64,000 nt of DNA from Pycnopodia helianthoides (lineage: Eukaryota; Echinodermata; Asteroidea; Forcipulatida; Asteriidae). The notes under the pieces are model-generated. The model was not told where the DNA came from. It did no database searches and saw only the letters and a program-made list of their open reading frames with translations. Every line of letters starts with the position of its first letter. Within the stretch, counting starts at the first letter, position 1. This document shows, piece after piece, positions 31,203 through 42,129 of the stretch. The position numbers were made by a program, and so were the translations under genes. Location of the stretch: the NCBI GenBank assembly GCA_032158295.1, contig CM063257.1, positions 14,848,332-14,912,331 on the forward strand. The letters are read 5' to 3'.

Positions 31203-32089
31203 CTCATAACAACAGAGAAAACACAGTGGGTTCACCGATACACATAGGCTTCATCAAGCAGGAGCACTCCGTTTAAGAAAACAGCACACAATTTCAACGA
31301 GCCACTAATTTTGTGAGTTAATAGTAATTAGACCTGATAAAATTGCGGTAGTCAGTTCAGGAAGAGTGCAAGTTTCAGTTATGATGCTAATATTACCTGT
31401 AGAGTTCACTGGGGCAAGTTTGGACAGATAACCAGATTTTGGTTAAAACAATTTAACTGTCCCGCGGGCTTACTTATACTAAAGGTTACTTTTAATTTCA
31501 GCTTTTAATGAAATTTCAAGGGTTTCCAGCAGTTTTTAGTGCATTAACTAAATTTGATAAAACTGAATTTATTTTCCCGTTTTCCCCCATTATCAAATAC
31601 ATTTCAAAGTGGAACATTAAATATTGTTATGGTCAAATCGGCTCAATCTGAGGCAAATATACAACAAATTGTATCCGAATTACCACAGCCGTCATTCTTT
31701 AGTGTAAAAAATACATATATATACATAAATAACATGATAATAATATTTACAAAATTATATTCAACAGTAGTTTACACCTTTGAGTATTGTTTAAACCAAC
31801 TTTTTTACAATTGTGTTTTCTGGGGTAATACGGAACAAACCACAAAAGCCCTCAGATATAACATATTTCTGCACTCAGTCAGTCCATGTAGCTTTCATTC
31901 GGCAATATTATCATTTCTAAACAAAGTTCTCTCAAATTTGTTAAATGCTGTCGTAAATAAGTCGTGGCAGTCTTTCAAAAAAATAATACCCATAGACAAT
32001 GGTATTCCGCACGTATTATTCTGACCTGTGGAAATTTGACAACGGATACAGACATTTATTTGTCATAGACAAAATAATAATAACTAGAC
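31203..32089. other. AT-rich intron 2 sequence of gene B
   Basis: A 156-codon plus-strand open frame (31554-32024) has no recognisable domain and low-complexity composition; it is not called as a gene. Confidence 0.45.
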
Positions 32090-33735
32090 CTTAGGTGTTT
32101 GTGAACAAACACAAAGCTGTTCCGTTTTGTTTTAATTTGATTAAACGCTCTGTATTAAGCTAGTAAGCATCACAAAGACTATGATTTTATGACATGTGGT
32201 TCAGGAGATATGATTTTTTTAATTTTTTAACTTCCTGTTTGGACCGGAAGGAGTTCAATATTTAATGCTCAAAAGATCTATAACTGAAAAGAAATTTAAA
32301 ATTTAAAATCGGTTGTTTAGTTCTTAAGATATGGTCCTACTTCCGGTTGACCAGAAGTAAAGGTCAACATAGGGTCAAGGTAACCCAAGTTCAATCTTCA
32401 ATGCTCAAAGGGTCTATAACTGGAAAGAAACTAAAAGTCGGGTGTATAGTTCTTGAGAAATGGTCCCACTTCCGGTTGACCCAGAAGTAAAGGTCAACCC
32501 GGGGTCACGGTAACAGAAAAATCATTTTTTAATGCTCAAAGAATCTATAACTGAAAAGAAATTGAAAATCGGTTGTGTAGTTCTTGAGATATGGTCCCAC
32601 TTCCGGTTGACCCAGAAGTAAAGGTCAACATGGGGTCACGGTAACCCAAGTTCAACCTTTAATGCTCAAAGGGTCTATAACTGAAAAGAAATTTAAAATC
32701 GGTTGTGTAGTTCTTGAGATATGGTCCCACTTCCGGTTGACCCGGAATTAAAGGTAAACATGGGTCACGGTAACCTAAGGACAATCTCCAGTGCCCAAGG
32801 AGTCTATAACTAAAAGTAAGTTTGAAAATCGCCTGTGTACTTCTTGAGATGTTGTGCTGCAAAGATTAACTAATTAAAGCTTTGAATTACCGTAATTTGA
32901 CACCTGATGACGTCACAGTAACAAAAAAAAAATTGTCATACTAATAAATTTGATAAGGTACACGATGGTATGTAACTTATCCCAATACAATGCCTTTTAA
33001 CGAAAACCCTATTAGAACGTACGTGTATCCTCTCTCGGTAAGAATTGCAATATCACGGCAGTCTTTGACGCCTAGCAGTGATTGCGCAATCACGGCACAT
33101 TTTGCCAGCCAGCCATGGGGTCCGATTCGTCACATCCTCGTTAATTTTCTTGGAAATACATCGTACCTTGATTAGTTTTAATGGTCTGGAATAACTCTTA
33201 GTGAAAGCATTCGTGTTTAAAAAATATATGTATATTTCTTTTAGGTAAATAAAATTTTACTTATTTGAAAAAGTTGTGTTTTTGACCAACCAAACACACT
33301 TTCAGAGTCATTGGCTTTTGTACACAGATACAGAACGTGCAATACATGATGTAATAGTGACGTCGTCCGGGATTTCGGGCCATTAAATAGTTAAATAGTA
33401 TCCCACAAGTATATATTCAAAGAAAAGGTTTGCTGATCGGACGTTTACTTCTTGAGATATGGTGGTCTATTGGCTAATTAAATATCCATGTCGTTATAAT
33501 TAAGCAAACTAATTAATTAATTTAAGCTTATTTCACTTAGCTGTAACTTCATGACCTAAGCTTTAATATGATGAAGGATCTGACTCTTTTATACTAAGCC
33601 GAGTATGAGTTTTGGAACACACAAATTCGTTTACAAAACATATGGGATTTTTGGCCGAGCGAAAGAATAAGAAGAAGAAAAACCAATACAAAATCTTGAC
33701 GAAAACAAAAGATGTTCCCACCAATATGTCGGAAC
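32090..33735 (+). repeat. Complex palindrome-rich repeat with short tandem units
   Basis: A relative of the 9.9-15.4 kb repeat. It contains about five tandem units of roughly 125-140 bp (32246-32860), each with AATGCTCAAAGGGTCTATAAC, AGTTCTTGAGATATGGTCC, CACTTCCGGTTGACCC and AGTAAAGGTCAAC. ACACCTGATGACGTCAC follows at about 32900, and the block ends with GAAGAAGAAAAACC and AGATGTTCCCACC near 33670-33725. Confidence 0.7.
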
Positions 33736-34869
33736 ATCCGTCACTCAGTGACGTTTAAGACGCTTCAACAGTCGGTATTTTCCAGCAAGGTACATACTAT
33801 CTGGAACTACTATTGAAGTTTGAGACATATTCCTTTAACATAGCACAATGTAATGGTTTACAAGGTGATGTGGCGCAATATGCTGCCAATCAAACCAGGA
33901 ACACCAGGGCGAACCCCTTCTCTTTTCGATAATTGCACTAGGTTCTTTTTCGTGCATTACACAACACACGGGACGCGAATTTTTTTCCCCAGCGAGATAA
34001 AGGCCATCATTTGCATTTTCGCTTCCCATTGGCTGGATGGTGCTGAATTATTCAAGTTGAAAAGCCCTTCCATGTTCGCCTATGTACAATGTACACAGTA
34101 CATGTTACACAACGTGCACGTGCGTGCAGTGCATCAAACAATTCTCAGTGCGATCATGGACTGTGAGTGTAGTACGTCTCATTGTAGATGAATGTCGTCC
34201 TTCTTTGAAAACGGATTACTTGGTTTGTGATCCAAAACTGAAGCCAATAAATTGAATGTTAATAAGGCTGATTTCCCTACAAAATTCACTATTCCCCCAA
34301 CAATCATAACATCATGTCAACAGGTGGCCCATACTCCGTCATTTCAAGGCACACTCTCATTTCTCAGCGAACACACCACACACATAGTCTTAGGCTATGA
34401 CCTCGAGGTCCCCCAGTACTGACCATTAATCCCCTGTTGACCATTACCTCATCCGACTTTCTAGGAAATGATATGTCACTGATCTTATCTGTGACATCAT
34501 TTCTAAATCTAGACATACCCCCCCCCCCCTCAAGAAACCATTCTTATCCTAAATTATACTTCAAGATTATTCTTATCCTGACTCTCCTCATTTTTGTATT
34601 GTTCCAAGGGACTTGTGTAGACATTGTTATTTTCTCATTTACATCATGTGTTTTGTTTCTTTTTTGTGTCTAATTAATTATTTGCAGTTATAATAATAAT
34701 ACAGACCCTATTTAGTTATATAAAAAAACTGATAACAATGCGACAGGCGGTATATCCCTTTCAAGTCGTGTTGGACAAGGCAGCAATTAGCCAAATTGGG
34801 CTTGGATATTTTGAATCATCTTCAAACTGTTTCGGTTAGATTTAACTGTTCGAAATTTACAGCGACAGA
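33736..34869. other. No gene recognised in gene B intron 2
   Basis: Contains CATGT/ACATG-rich palindromes near 34080-34130, a poly-C run near 34519-34530 and otherwise AT-rich sequence. Open frames up to 112 codons show no family signature. Confidence 0.45.
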
Positions 34870-35860
34870 GACCCTCTACATCCGTGGCAAACCAACCGAC
34901 GAATAAATTATTTTTTGACTCAACTCAGACGCGTACATTCTGCTGCTAGACTGTGTAGCAAACTGGCCTTGCGAAAAGTGATGTGTGATGAACGACTCTG
35001 TGCAGCTGCTATTTATTTTGTTACGGACCCAAGCCAATGGGAGCGGGGTATGCAAATTTTGGCCTTTACCGCGCTGGGAAAAAATGTTTTCGCTCACAGC
35101 CTTGACGATCTTGTACACTTCCGGGTCTTGCGGTTGTGGTAATGAGTGCGCTCTTTGCATATCCACTCCCCCCCCCCCCCCCCCCATTTTCCACGGATTT
35201 GCGAAGAAAAACAATGAAACACATAAGACACTCGGTTTACAAGATCGTCAAGGCTGTGAGCCTGACGGCTCACGGGCTAATGTGGGCGATAGCGGTGTGT
35301 GGAATAGCGGTGTGTGTGTGGGGGGGGGGGGGGCTGTGTACATTACATGTACAGGCGCTATGTGTGTGTGCATGGTAGTGCGGTGTGCTACTTTTGTTTA
35401 GAGTCAGTCGGGGGAAACAAAACAAAAACAAAAAAAATCCTCAAAAGAATTCCTGAGATTCCAAGCTCACAATGAAGACAGAATAGGAGGGGGAGGTTCC
35501 CTCTGCCCATATCAAGCACCAATTGTGGGACTGGGGTTGTATCGCATTCGGGCGGCTAAGGTTTTAGTTTGCTATATGGTTTTAGCTAGAGTACTTGTCT
35601 ACACAGCCTTGATATCAAGGCTAGGGCGATAGCGGTGTGTGGAATAGCGGTGTGTGTGGGGGGCTGCGTACATTACATCATAGAGGCGCTGTGTGTGTGC
35701 ATGGTGAGAGTGCGGTGTGCTATTTTTTTTTTTAGAGTCAGTCAGGGGACTGGGGCTGTATCGCATTCGGGCGGCTGAGGTTTTAGTATCCTTGCTCTAT
35801 GGTTTTAGCTAGAGTACTTGTCTACACAGCCTTGATATCAAGGCTACCCAAAGAGACACA
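34870..35860. repeat. GTGTGG-rich repeat with partial duplications
   Basis: Holds the plus-strand counterpart of 1-420. The segment GCGATAGCGGTGTGTGGAAT recurs at about 35287 and 35627, each time followed by a G run, CATTACAT and GAGTCAGTC. The palindrome CCTTGATATCAAGG recurs at about 35608 and 35828. 35020-35060 has CCAAT and ATGCAAAT words, but being inside a repeat they are not claimed as a promoter. Confidence 0.65.
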
Positions 35861-36024
35861 ACTGATACGGACGAAACTATTTGCTGAAGAGGGGTTCACC
35901 AGAAGAAAACAAATTGATCATTTTAAAAATCACACTGAATGAGCAAAGTACCATTTTCCCAGGTATACCTAAGAAGTTGGTAATCCAAATCATTACAATG
36001 TTTTGGGTTGTTTGGGGAATAACG

Positions 36025-36200
36025 ATGACCGCCAAACGATTTGGACCGACAAACCATTGTCCGAACATTTTTTTTTTTCAACCGAATGTATTTATCGAAC
36101 AATCATTTCCCATCCGTCGTGGCCGACAACGTCGGACATCATGCTCCGTGTCGGTAATAAAGATTGATACCTAACAAAGGCGACACTTTACTAAATATAT
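36025..36200. other. Intron-2 block shared with gene A
   Basis: Matches 8885-9045: GACCGACAAACCATTGTCCGA, GTGGCCGACAACGTCGGACA and CATGCTCCGTGTC. It lies just downstream of exon 2 in the sense of the gene, as in A. Confidence 0.5.
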
Positions 36201-36317
36201 CCAATATCTGCCGGTGTCAGTTTGTTTTTATTCGTGTTATTAAAGTTTTCCCCAAACTTCGCCCATTAAAGTAATCTTTCTGTAAAACAAATAATGATCA
36301 CGCAGTAATTTAATTAC

Positions 36318-36461
36318 CTGTAAATACGGTAAGGGTGAAGGTAATGACGTATAAACTGTTCAGAAATGACGCAGTAATCATGGAGATACCAGCAACTAAT
36401 CCACTCACTGTCATCACAGTCCTGGGACCGAATCTCTCTTTTAGTGGCGTTCCTAGGATGC
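36318..36461 (-). pseudogene. MCT-like gene B, exon 2
   Basis: 144 bp with the same phases and splice contexts as in gene A. It encodes GILGTPLKERFGPRT, VSGLVAGISMITASF and YVITFTLTVFTG with no stop. The exon itself is intact; the gene is called a pseudogene because of exon 3. Confidence 0.75.
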
Positions 36462-36658
36462 CTTTGAAAAAAAGAGAATTTGTCATAAAAAAAAATCAGT
36501 GTTAGTAAAGGAGAAACACGGTTTCCACAAGGAGATGTTCACACAATATGTGGCAGCGGAAACAGCGGGTACATGTACGGAAGGTTAAGCTGGGCAAGTG
36601 CAAATGATTTGGTTCTTAGGACGTGGTTAGTCTGCAAAGTTTTCAGAAATTTGCCAAC

Positions 36659-37196
36659 TTAAAGGGACATTACAGAATTGGTAAGAAAAACACTTGTAAA
36701 ATATATACCTTTTGATCACAGATTTATATAAAGCGTACACGGTCTAATGATGATGATAGCAGAAAACATCCCTTGAAATATTTCTGTCTGAATTGCCATA
36801 TTTTATGAGAAATGGATAGACTTTTCCGATTGGAGTTAATCGCTCAGTGAGCGTTTTATTAATTTGTTGAATCTATATGATTTCATGCAAATGTGTAATC
36901 GGTTTTTCACTATTTTTCTCGTGACCCAGATGGCCTGTCGATCTCAAACTTGGTGTGTGTATTTTTATTTATTGATGTCCGTTTAATGTAGTTTTATCTT
37001 TTAATGTTGTATTATAGTTGCAATTCAGTTTTTATACTGTGATGACTATTGTGAATAAACCTTTTATCTATCTATCTATCTATCTATCTAAACTTCTACA
37101 TGTTTGTCAGTTTATGTATATGGTGGATTACTTAAAGTGCTTACACTGCCAGCAACTGTTTTGTTAGCAAAAATCAATTCTGTAATGTTCCTTTAA
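36659..37196. mobile_element. TTAA MITE, copy 1 (538 bp)
   Basis: Inverted ends TTAAAGGGACATTACAGAAT and its complement at 37175-37196, with TTAA on each side. A (TCTA)n run at 37065-37090 follows GTGAATAAACCTTT, which resembles a LINE 3' tail inserted inside. A second copy at 47183-51941 carries a nested element, and this copy supplies its empty site. Confidence 0.8.
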
Positions 37197-37720
37197 ATAC
37201 AGACTAGCCCTGGCGTAGCTCGAGGGGGGTGTCGCTGGGTTTCAGATCAACTGAGGGAAACAATGAAGACTACAGTAGAGTGGAAATGGTTCAAACTGAC
37301 GTAGAATTCGAAAACAATTAATTTGATTACCGTTCTCTGGATAAACCTGACCAACAAATGGGTCAGGGCCACTGAGATCCAGAATCAGGGTCAATTCTTA
37401 CTCTTAGTTTTTAGAGTGTATGTACATGAAATAAAACAACAGTGGTTCCAAAATCCAAAATCATTTTCTCTTAGTTCAGGAGATAAGCAGATGGCGGCAG
37501 GGATAGGCCTATGTAATAAGTAACTATTAGTTCCCTATTGGCGGGACAGACGTATCCCCATACTGTGGTTTGGGCACTGGCCTTGTGTGACCAGTCTTTT
37601 TTCTTTGTCTTTTCTTCCATTCTGTGCTTTTTAACATGTGTTATGCGCCTTTGATCATTTTGTATGCAAGGGGCGCAATATAAATTTTAAATATTATTAT
37701 TATTATTATTAATAACATAT
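37197..37720. other. Gene B intron 1 segment, no gene
   Basis: 37240-37350 (ATGAAGACTACAGTAGAGTGG, CAAACTGACGTAGAATTCG) recurs at 41800-41890 and, inverted, at 54640-54780 in gene C, so it is ancestral intron sequence. An ATT/TAT run at about 37690-37712 precedes the next element. Confidence 0.5.
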
Positions 37721-39380
37721 CCCAGCTAACAATTTGACGTTTTCTCAACGTTGTAATGAAGTCAGACTTTGGTGTAAGTAACGTTATTAATATAACGTTG
37801 TAGCTACGGAACTTTGTCGACTCCCCTATACGTCTTCCGTACGTAATGACGCAACGTAACAACCACGTTGTTGGTACGTTTAAGAAACGTTTCCAGTGAC
37901 CTTATTACAACTTTTATTTAACGTTGCAACAACGTTCTCAGAGCGTGTTTGTTTGGTTGTTATATAGTTATCTAAGTAACGTTGTAGCAACGAATCTTTG
38001 TCGACTCCCCTGTACGTCTTTAGAACGTAATGATGCAACGAAACAACGACGTTGTTGGCACATATACACAAAGTTGCAATGTTGTAAATAATCAATTAAA
38101 AAGAATGTTACAACAACGTATCTTTTTTTCAGTACCCTGAACGTTGTCACAACGTCAGCCCTATATTATATTATTGATTGCTATATCGATTAATTACACA
38201 ATAGTTTCATGAATAATATTGTTAAGTGATATGTCAACATGATCAATGAATTACTTTTCCAAACTTACCAAGGTAGGTCTCTACTACGCGTTGTCGTAAC
38301 CGGACTTGCTGCACCTGTATACTATACATCGTACAGCATGTACTGTATATACAGACCAATTTCCTGACTTTTGCATTCACGGGGTATATATTTGTTTAAT
38401 TGTTTCCATTTAATTATTATTTCTGAACTAAAATTACATGTTTAGTTACTGAATTATATTTATCCATATTTTCCTCTGTTAGTTTAGACAATTACAAGAA
38501 TAAACCAGTACACCTAGTTCATAAATTTGGCAAATTTCGTGAAATATTTGTTATGTATTGTACAACTTCTAAGCCCAACCTACAAATTTGCATATGTGAT
38601 ATTTACGTTGTCATGACGTTGTCATAATAATTTTTAATAGACATGCAGCATTCCGCACGCTGGTCAATGCGGCAGGTTGAGCGGAAACGTATGTCTTCCT
38701 TTTTTCTTCAAAAGTGAAACAAAACATATTTAGTGGTACACTAAAGTACTTCAAAATTTGAAAGTTTCTTTGAAATTTAGGAACAAATTTGGTTTTAGAG
38801 GAAGTTTTTAGCTGGGAACAAAACGGTCTAAGTGAGGATAGAAAATCCTATCAAGGGTAAATGTTTCTCTTGAAGATTCTATGTACGGCTTGGAATGCCG
38901 CTGTACAGGTGGTCGGAGGGGGGGGGTGCGAAGAATCGAATCTCTCCCCAGACCGGTGCACTTCTGCTTGACACAATAAGCTCAATTAAATGCAATTAAT
39001 GATTCGTATTAACTGTTCAGATTGATCATTAAATGCCAATGTGATAGCAACGCCGCTCCTCAAGTGCCTATTTTATTTATGACAACCGGTATGCAAAACT
39101 AAATTTAGAACAAACATTGTTTGCGATGTCAAACATTAGGCCTACCAATAGTTGTTAGCTTATAAATGTCCTCCAAAACCATCCCAACGAGCTGCTTGAA
39201 TTATTCAACACAATAGTTTTAGAAAAAGTTTTTAGCAAGTGACAAAACGGCCTAAGTAAAGTAAAGTTTTTAGCGGGTGAAAAAACGGCCTAAGTAATAT
39301 AGAAAATCCTATCAAGGGTAAATGTTTCTCTATAGAAGATTCTATCTACAGCTTGGAATGCCGCTGTACAGGTATTTTTT

Positions 39381-39411
<31 letters not shown>

Positions 39412-41106
39412 TTTATTTATTTATTTATTTATTTTTATTTTTTATTTTTATTTTATTTTATTTTATTTTTTTTTTGGGGGGGGGGGGGGTAGAATCGAAT
39501 CTCTCCCTAGACCGTCGCACTGCTGCTTGACATAATAAAGTCAATTAAATGCAATTAATGGTTTGTTTAGATAATTAAATGCCTATTTGATAGGGAGGCC
39601 GCTCCTCAAGTGCCTATTCTATTGATGACAACCGATATAAAAAAAACTAAATTGAGAACAAACATTGTTCGTGATGACAAACATTAGGCCTACCAATGTT
39701 ATTAGCTAATAAATGTCCTCCGAAACCATCCAACGATCTGCTTGAACTATTTAACACAGTGGTTTTAGAGGAAGTTTTTAGTGGGGACAAAACGGCCTAA
39801 GTGAGGATAGAAAATCCTATCAAGGGTAAATGTTTCTCTAGAAGATTCTATCTACAGCTTGGAATGCCGCTGTACAGGTGGTGGTGGTGGTGGTGGTGGG
39901 GAGGGGGGGGGGGTAGAATCGAATCTCACCCCTCACCAGCGCACTGCTGCTTGACACAATAAGCTCAATTAAATGCAATTAATGATTAGTACTGTTCAGA
40001 TTGATCATTAAATGCAAATCTGATAAAAATGCCGCTCCTCAAGTGCCTAATTTATGACAACCGAGTACAAAACTAAATTAAGAACAAAAAACTTGTTTGC
40101 GATGTCAAACATTAGGCCTACCATGTCCCCCCAAACCATTCAAACGAGCTGATTGAACTATTCAACAAAATGGTCTAAACATCGTCAATACAAACTAAAA
40201 TACAACGCCAAACGATGTCATAGTAAAAACATAAATACTATTATGTGTACGTTGTAATTAAACTAAAATAAAATATGTCACAGCGTGATGGTAAAAACAA
40301 AGATACTACGTTGTGATAAATCTACAAGGCCACAACGTGATAGTTAAAAAATGCGTTTGAAGATTAAGACAACGGGCTGTCACAACTTTAACAGTAGGCT
40401 ACTTTTTTGTGCAAAACCAAAATACAACGACAAGACAACATACAGCCGAAACTTAAATATTACGTTTTAATGTTACCAAAATACATTGTGTAGACAACGT
40501 GACTGTCACAACTTAAATGCTACGTTTTATAACCCCAAAATATAACGTCAAGACAACGTGACCGCCGCGATTTAAATATGACGTTTTGATAAAACCCAAA
40601 TACAATGTGCAGACAGCGTGCTCTTCACAACATAATTGCTACGTTTTAATGTAACCAAAAAATAACGTGTAAACAACGTTACTGCCACAACTTAAATGCT
40701 ACGTTATAATAATACCAAAATACAACGTCAAGACAACGTGACCGCCGCGATTTAATTGTGACGTTTTGATAAAACCACAATGCAACGTGCAAACAACGTG
40801 CTTGTCGCAACAAAATTACTACGTTTTGTTGAGACCAAAATATAACTTATCGACAACGTTGTTGCCGTAACTTAAATACCACGTTGTAATAATACCAAAA
40901 TACAATGTTGTGAACACGTTAGGTATAAAACCTTTCGGTAACGTTGCATAAATTACCAACATGCAACCAATGTACAACATTGGTTGAAGATCAAGTTAAG
41001 ATCTGACGTTCTTGCAACGTAGTCAAAACGTTGTCATCCCATCGACCAAATTGCAACCTTATCACAACGTTGTGCAACGTTGTAACAACGTATTGTGTTA
41101 GCCGGG
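37721..41106. mobile_element. ACGTTG-rich inverted-repeat element, copy 1 (3.4 kb)
   Basis: The left end is CCCAGCTAACAATTTGACG; the right end is the complement of CCCGGCTAACACAATACG. Flanks suggest a 2-bp AT duplication. Both ends are packed with ACAACGTTGT-type words: 37721-38160 on the left, 40180-41106 on the right. The middle holds three tandem units of about 400-540 bp. No transposase frame is visible. Confidence 0.75.
38790..40160. repeat. Three internal tandem units of element copy 1
   Basis: Units starting near 38790, 39218 and 39762 each read GGTTTTAGAGGAAGTTTTTAG or similar, AACGGCCTAAGT, GAAAATCCTATCAAGGGTAA, GCTTGGAATGCCGCTGTACAG, a G-rich or (GGT)n run, GAATCGAATCTC, CTGCTTGACA and AATTAAATGCAATTAATG. 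The second unit carries a long (TTTA)n/T-rich expansion (39373-39475). Confidence 0.75.
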
Positions 41107-41490
41107 ATGACGTCATGATAACGTTATTTGGTTAATTTTGAGTTTCTAAAACAAGTCACCAGCCATAGTATACAGCTTTTAAAGTTAAGAGTGGTTAAGA
41201 TTATAATTTTTTTCGAAAGAAATTAAAACCCTTAGTTAAAGGAGTTGGGCATTGCGATGCCTCCCAAATAGAAAAAAAAGACATATCCCTTTAAAGAAAA
41301 ATTTTCCAGGCCATGGAGGTATTTGTAATCGACCAGCCATGTGTCTGTCAACATTTAATGGGGGTAGACCGACCAGGGTAATCTGAACTTACCTCAGGGG
41401 ACAGCTGATACCAGGCAGCTCAGGATTTTTTGTGTGTTTTGTCTATGGCTCCAGTCAAACAGCATATGCCCAGCTCACCACTTGGCATGT

Positions 41491-41543
41491 GACCACACTG
41501 ACTTTACTAAAGGTCATTGCTTGCAATAAAGTCAGTGTGGCCA
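41491..41543. other. Hairpin with perfect 14-bp stem
   Basis: CCACACTGACTTTA and TAAAGTCAGTGTGG flank a 20-nt loop (CTAAAGGTCATTGCTTGCAA). It may be the core of a small MITE. Small-RNA precursor function is possible but unsupported. Confidence 0.5.
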
Positions 41544-41669
41544 CTGGTGTGTTCTTCATTCATTCTAGAAGTAATTTACCCCCACTGCTAATTAAAACAA
41601 TATACTTAATGAGTTGCCTATTGTAATGCTTCCCTAAAAATTCGTGTGAATTTTAAATGCCCCAAAAAT

Positions 41670-41743
41670 AACCCTAACCCTAACCCTAACCCTAACCCTA
41701 ACCCTAACCCTAACCCTAACCCTAACCCTAACCCTAACCCTAA
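41670..41743. repeat. Internal telomeric repeat (CCCTAA)n
   Basis: Twelve perfect copies of AACCCT, the complement of the animal TTAGGG telomere unit, lie inside intron 1 of gene B. Lack of mutation suggests recent origin. Confidence 0.95.
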
Positions 41744-42129
41744 GGTAAAACAAAAAAAGCATCCTGGGAGTCTGATCAACTTTCGGTAAATTTAGTTTAC
41801 AAGGGAAACTATGAAGACTACAATAGACTGGAAATAGTTCAAACTGACGTAGAATTCGAAAAAAATACGATTCTTTTTTTTACCGTTCTCTGGGTTGACC
41901 TAATGATAACAAATGAAGAAATGATAACTTTCTCTATCAAGTCACCTGCTAGAGTATACAGCTTTTAAAGATATAAATAGTGAAAGTTAGGATCATACTT
42001 TCCAAACAAATTGTTGTTGCTGTTGTTTTTTGTTCTCGACAGGGTAAATGTAATATAAGGCATCCTGCGAAATTAATCCGTGTAAAGTGTCACCGTTGAT
42101 ACACAAACAAATCGCGACGAAGACAAAAG

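Larger units (their letters stand above)
41107..42129. other. Spacer between the two ACGTTG elements
   Basis: Holds a perfect 14-bp-stem hairpin (41491-41543) and the telomeric array (41670-41743). Segments 41136-41215 and 41930-42000 repeat each other (CAAGTCACC...AGTATACAGCTTTTAAAG), showing a direct duplication of this intron region. Confidence 0.55.

Noticed and set aside
31554..32024. 156-codon plus-strand frame
   Set aside because: Asn/Ile/Phe-rich translation of AT-rich intron sequence with no recognisable motif or paralogue.
35120..35400. Overlapping plus-strand frames of 80-138 codons around the poly-C run
   Set aside because: Composition-driven frames inside a repeat that recurs inverted at 1-420.
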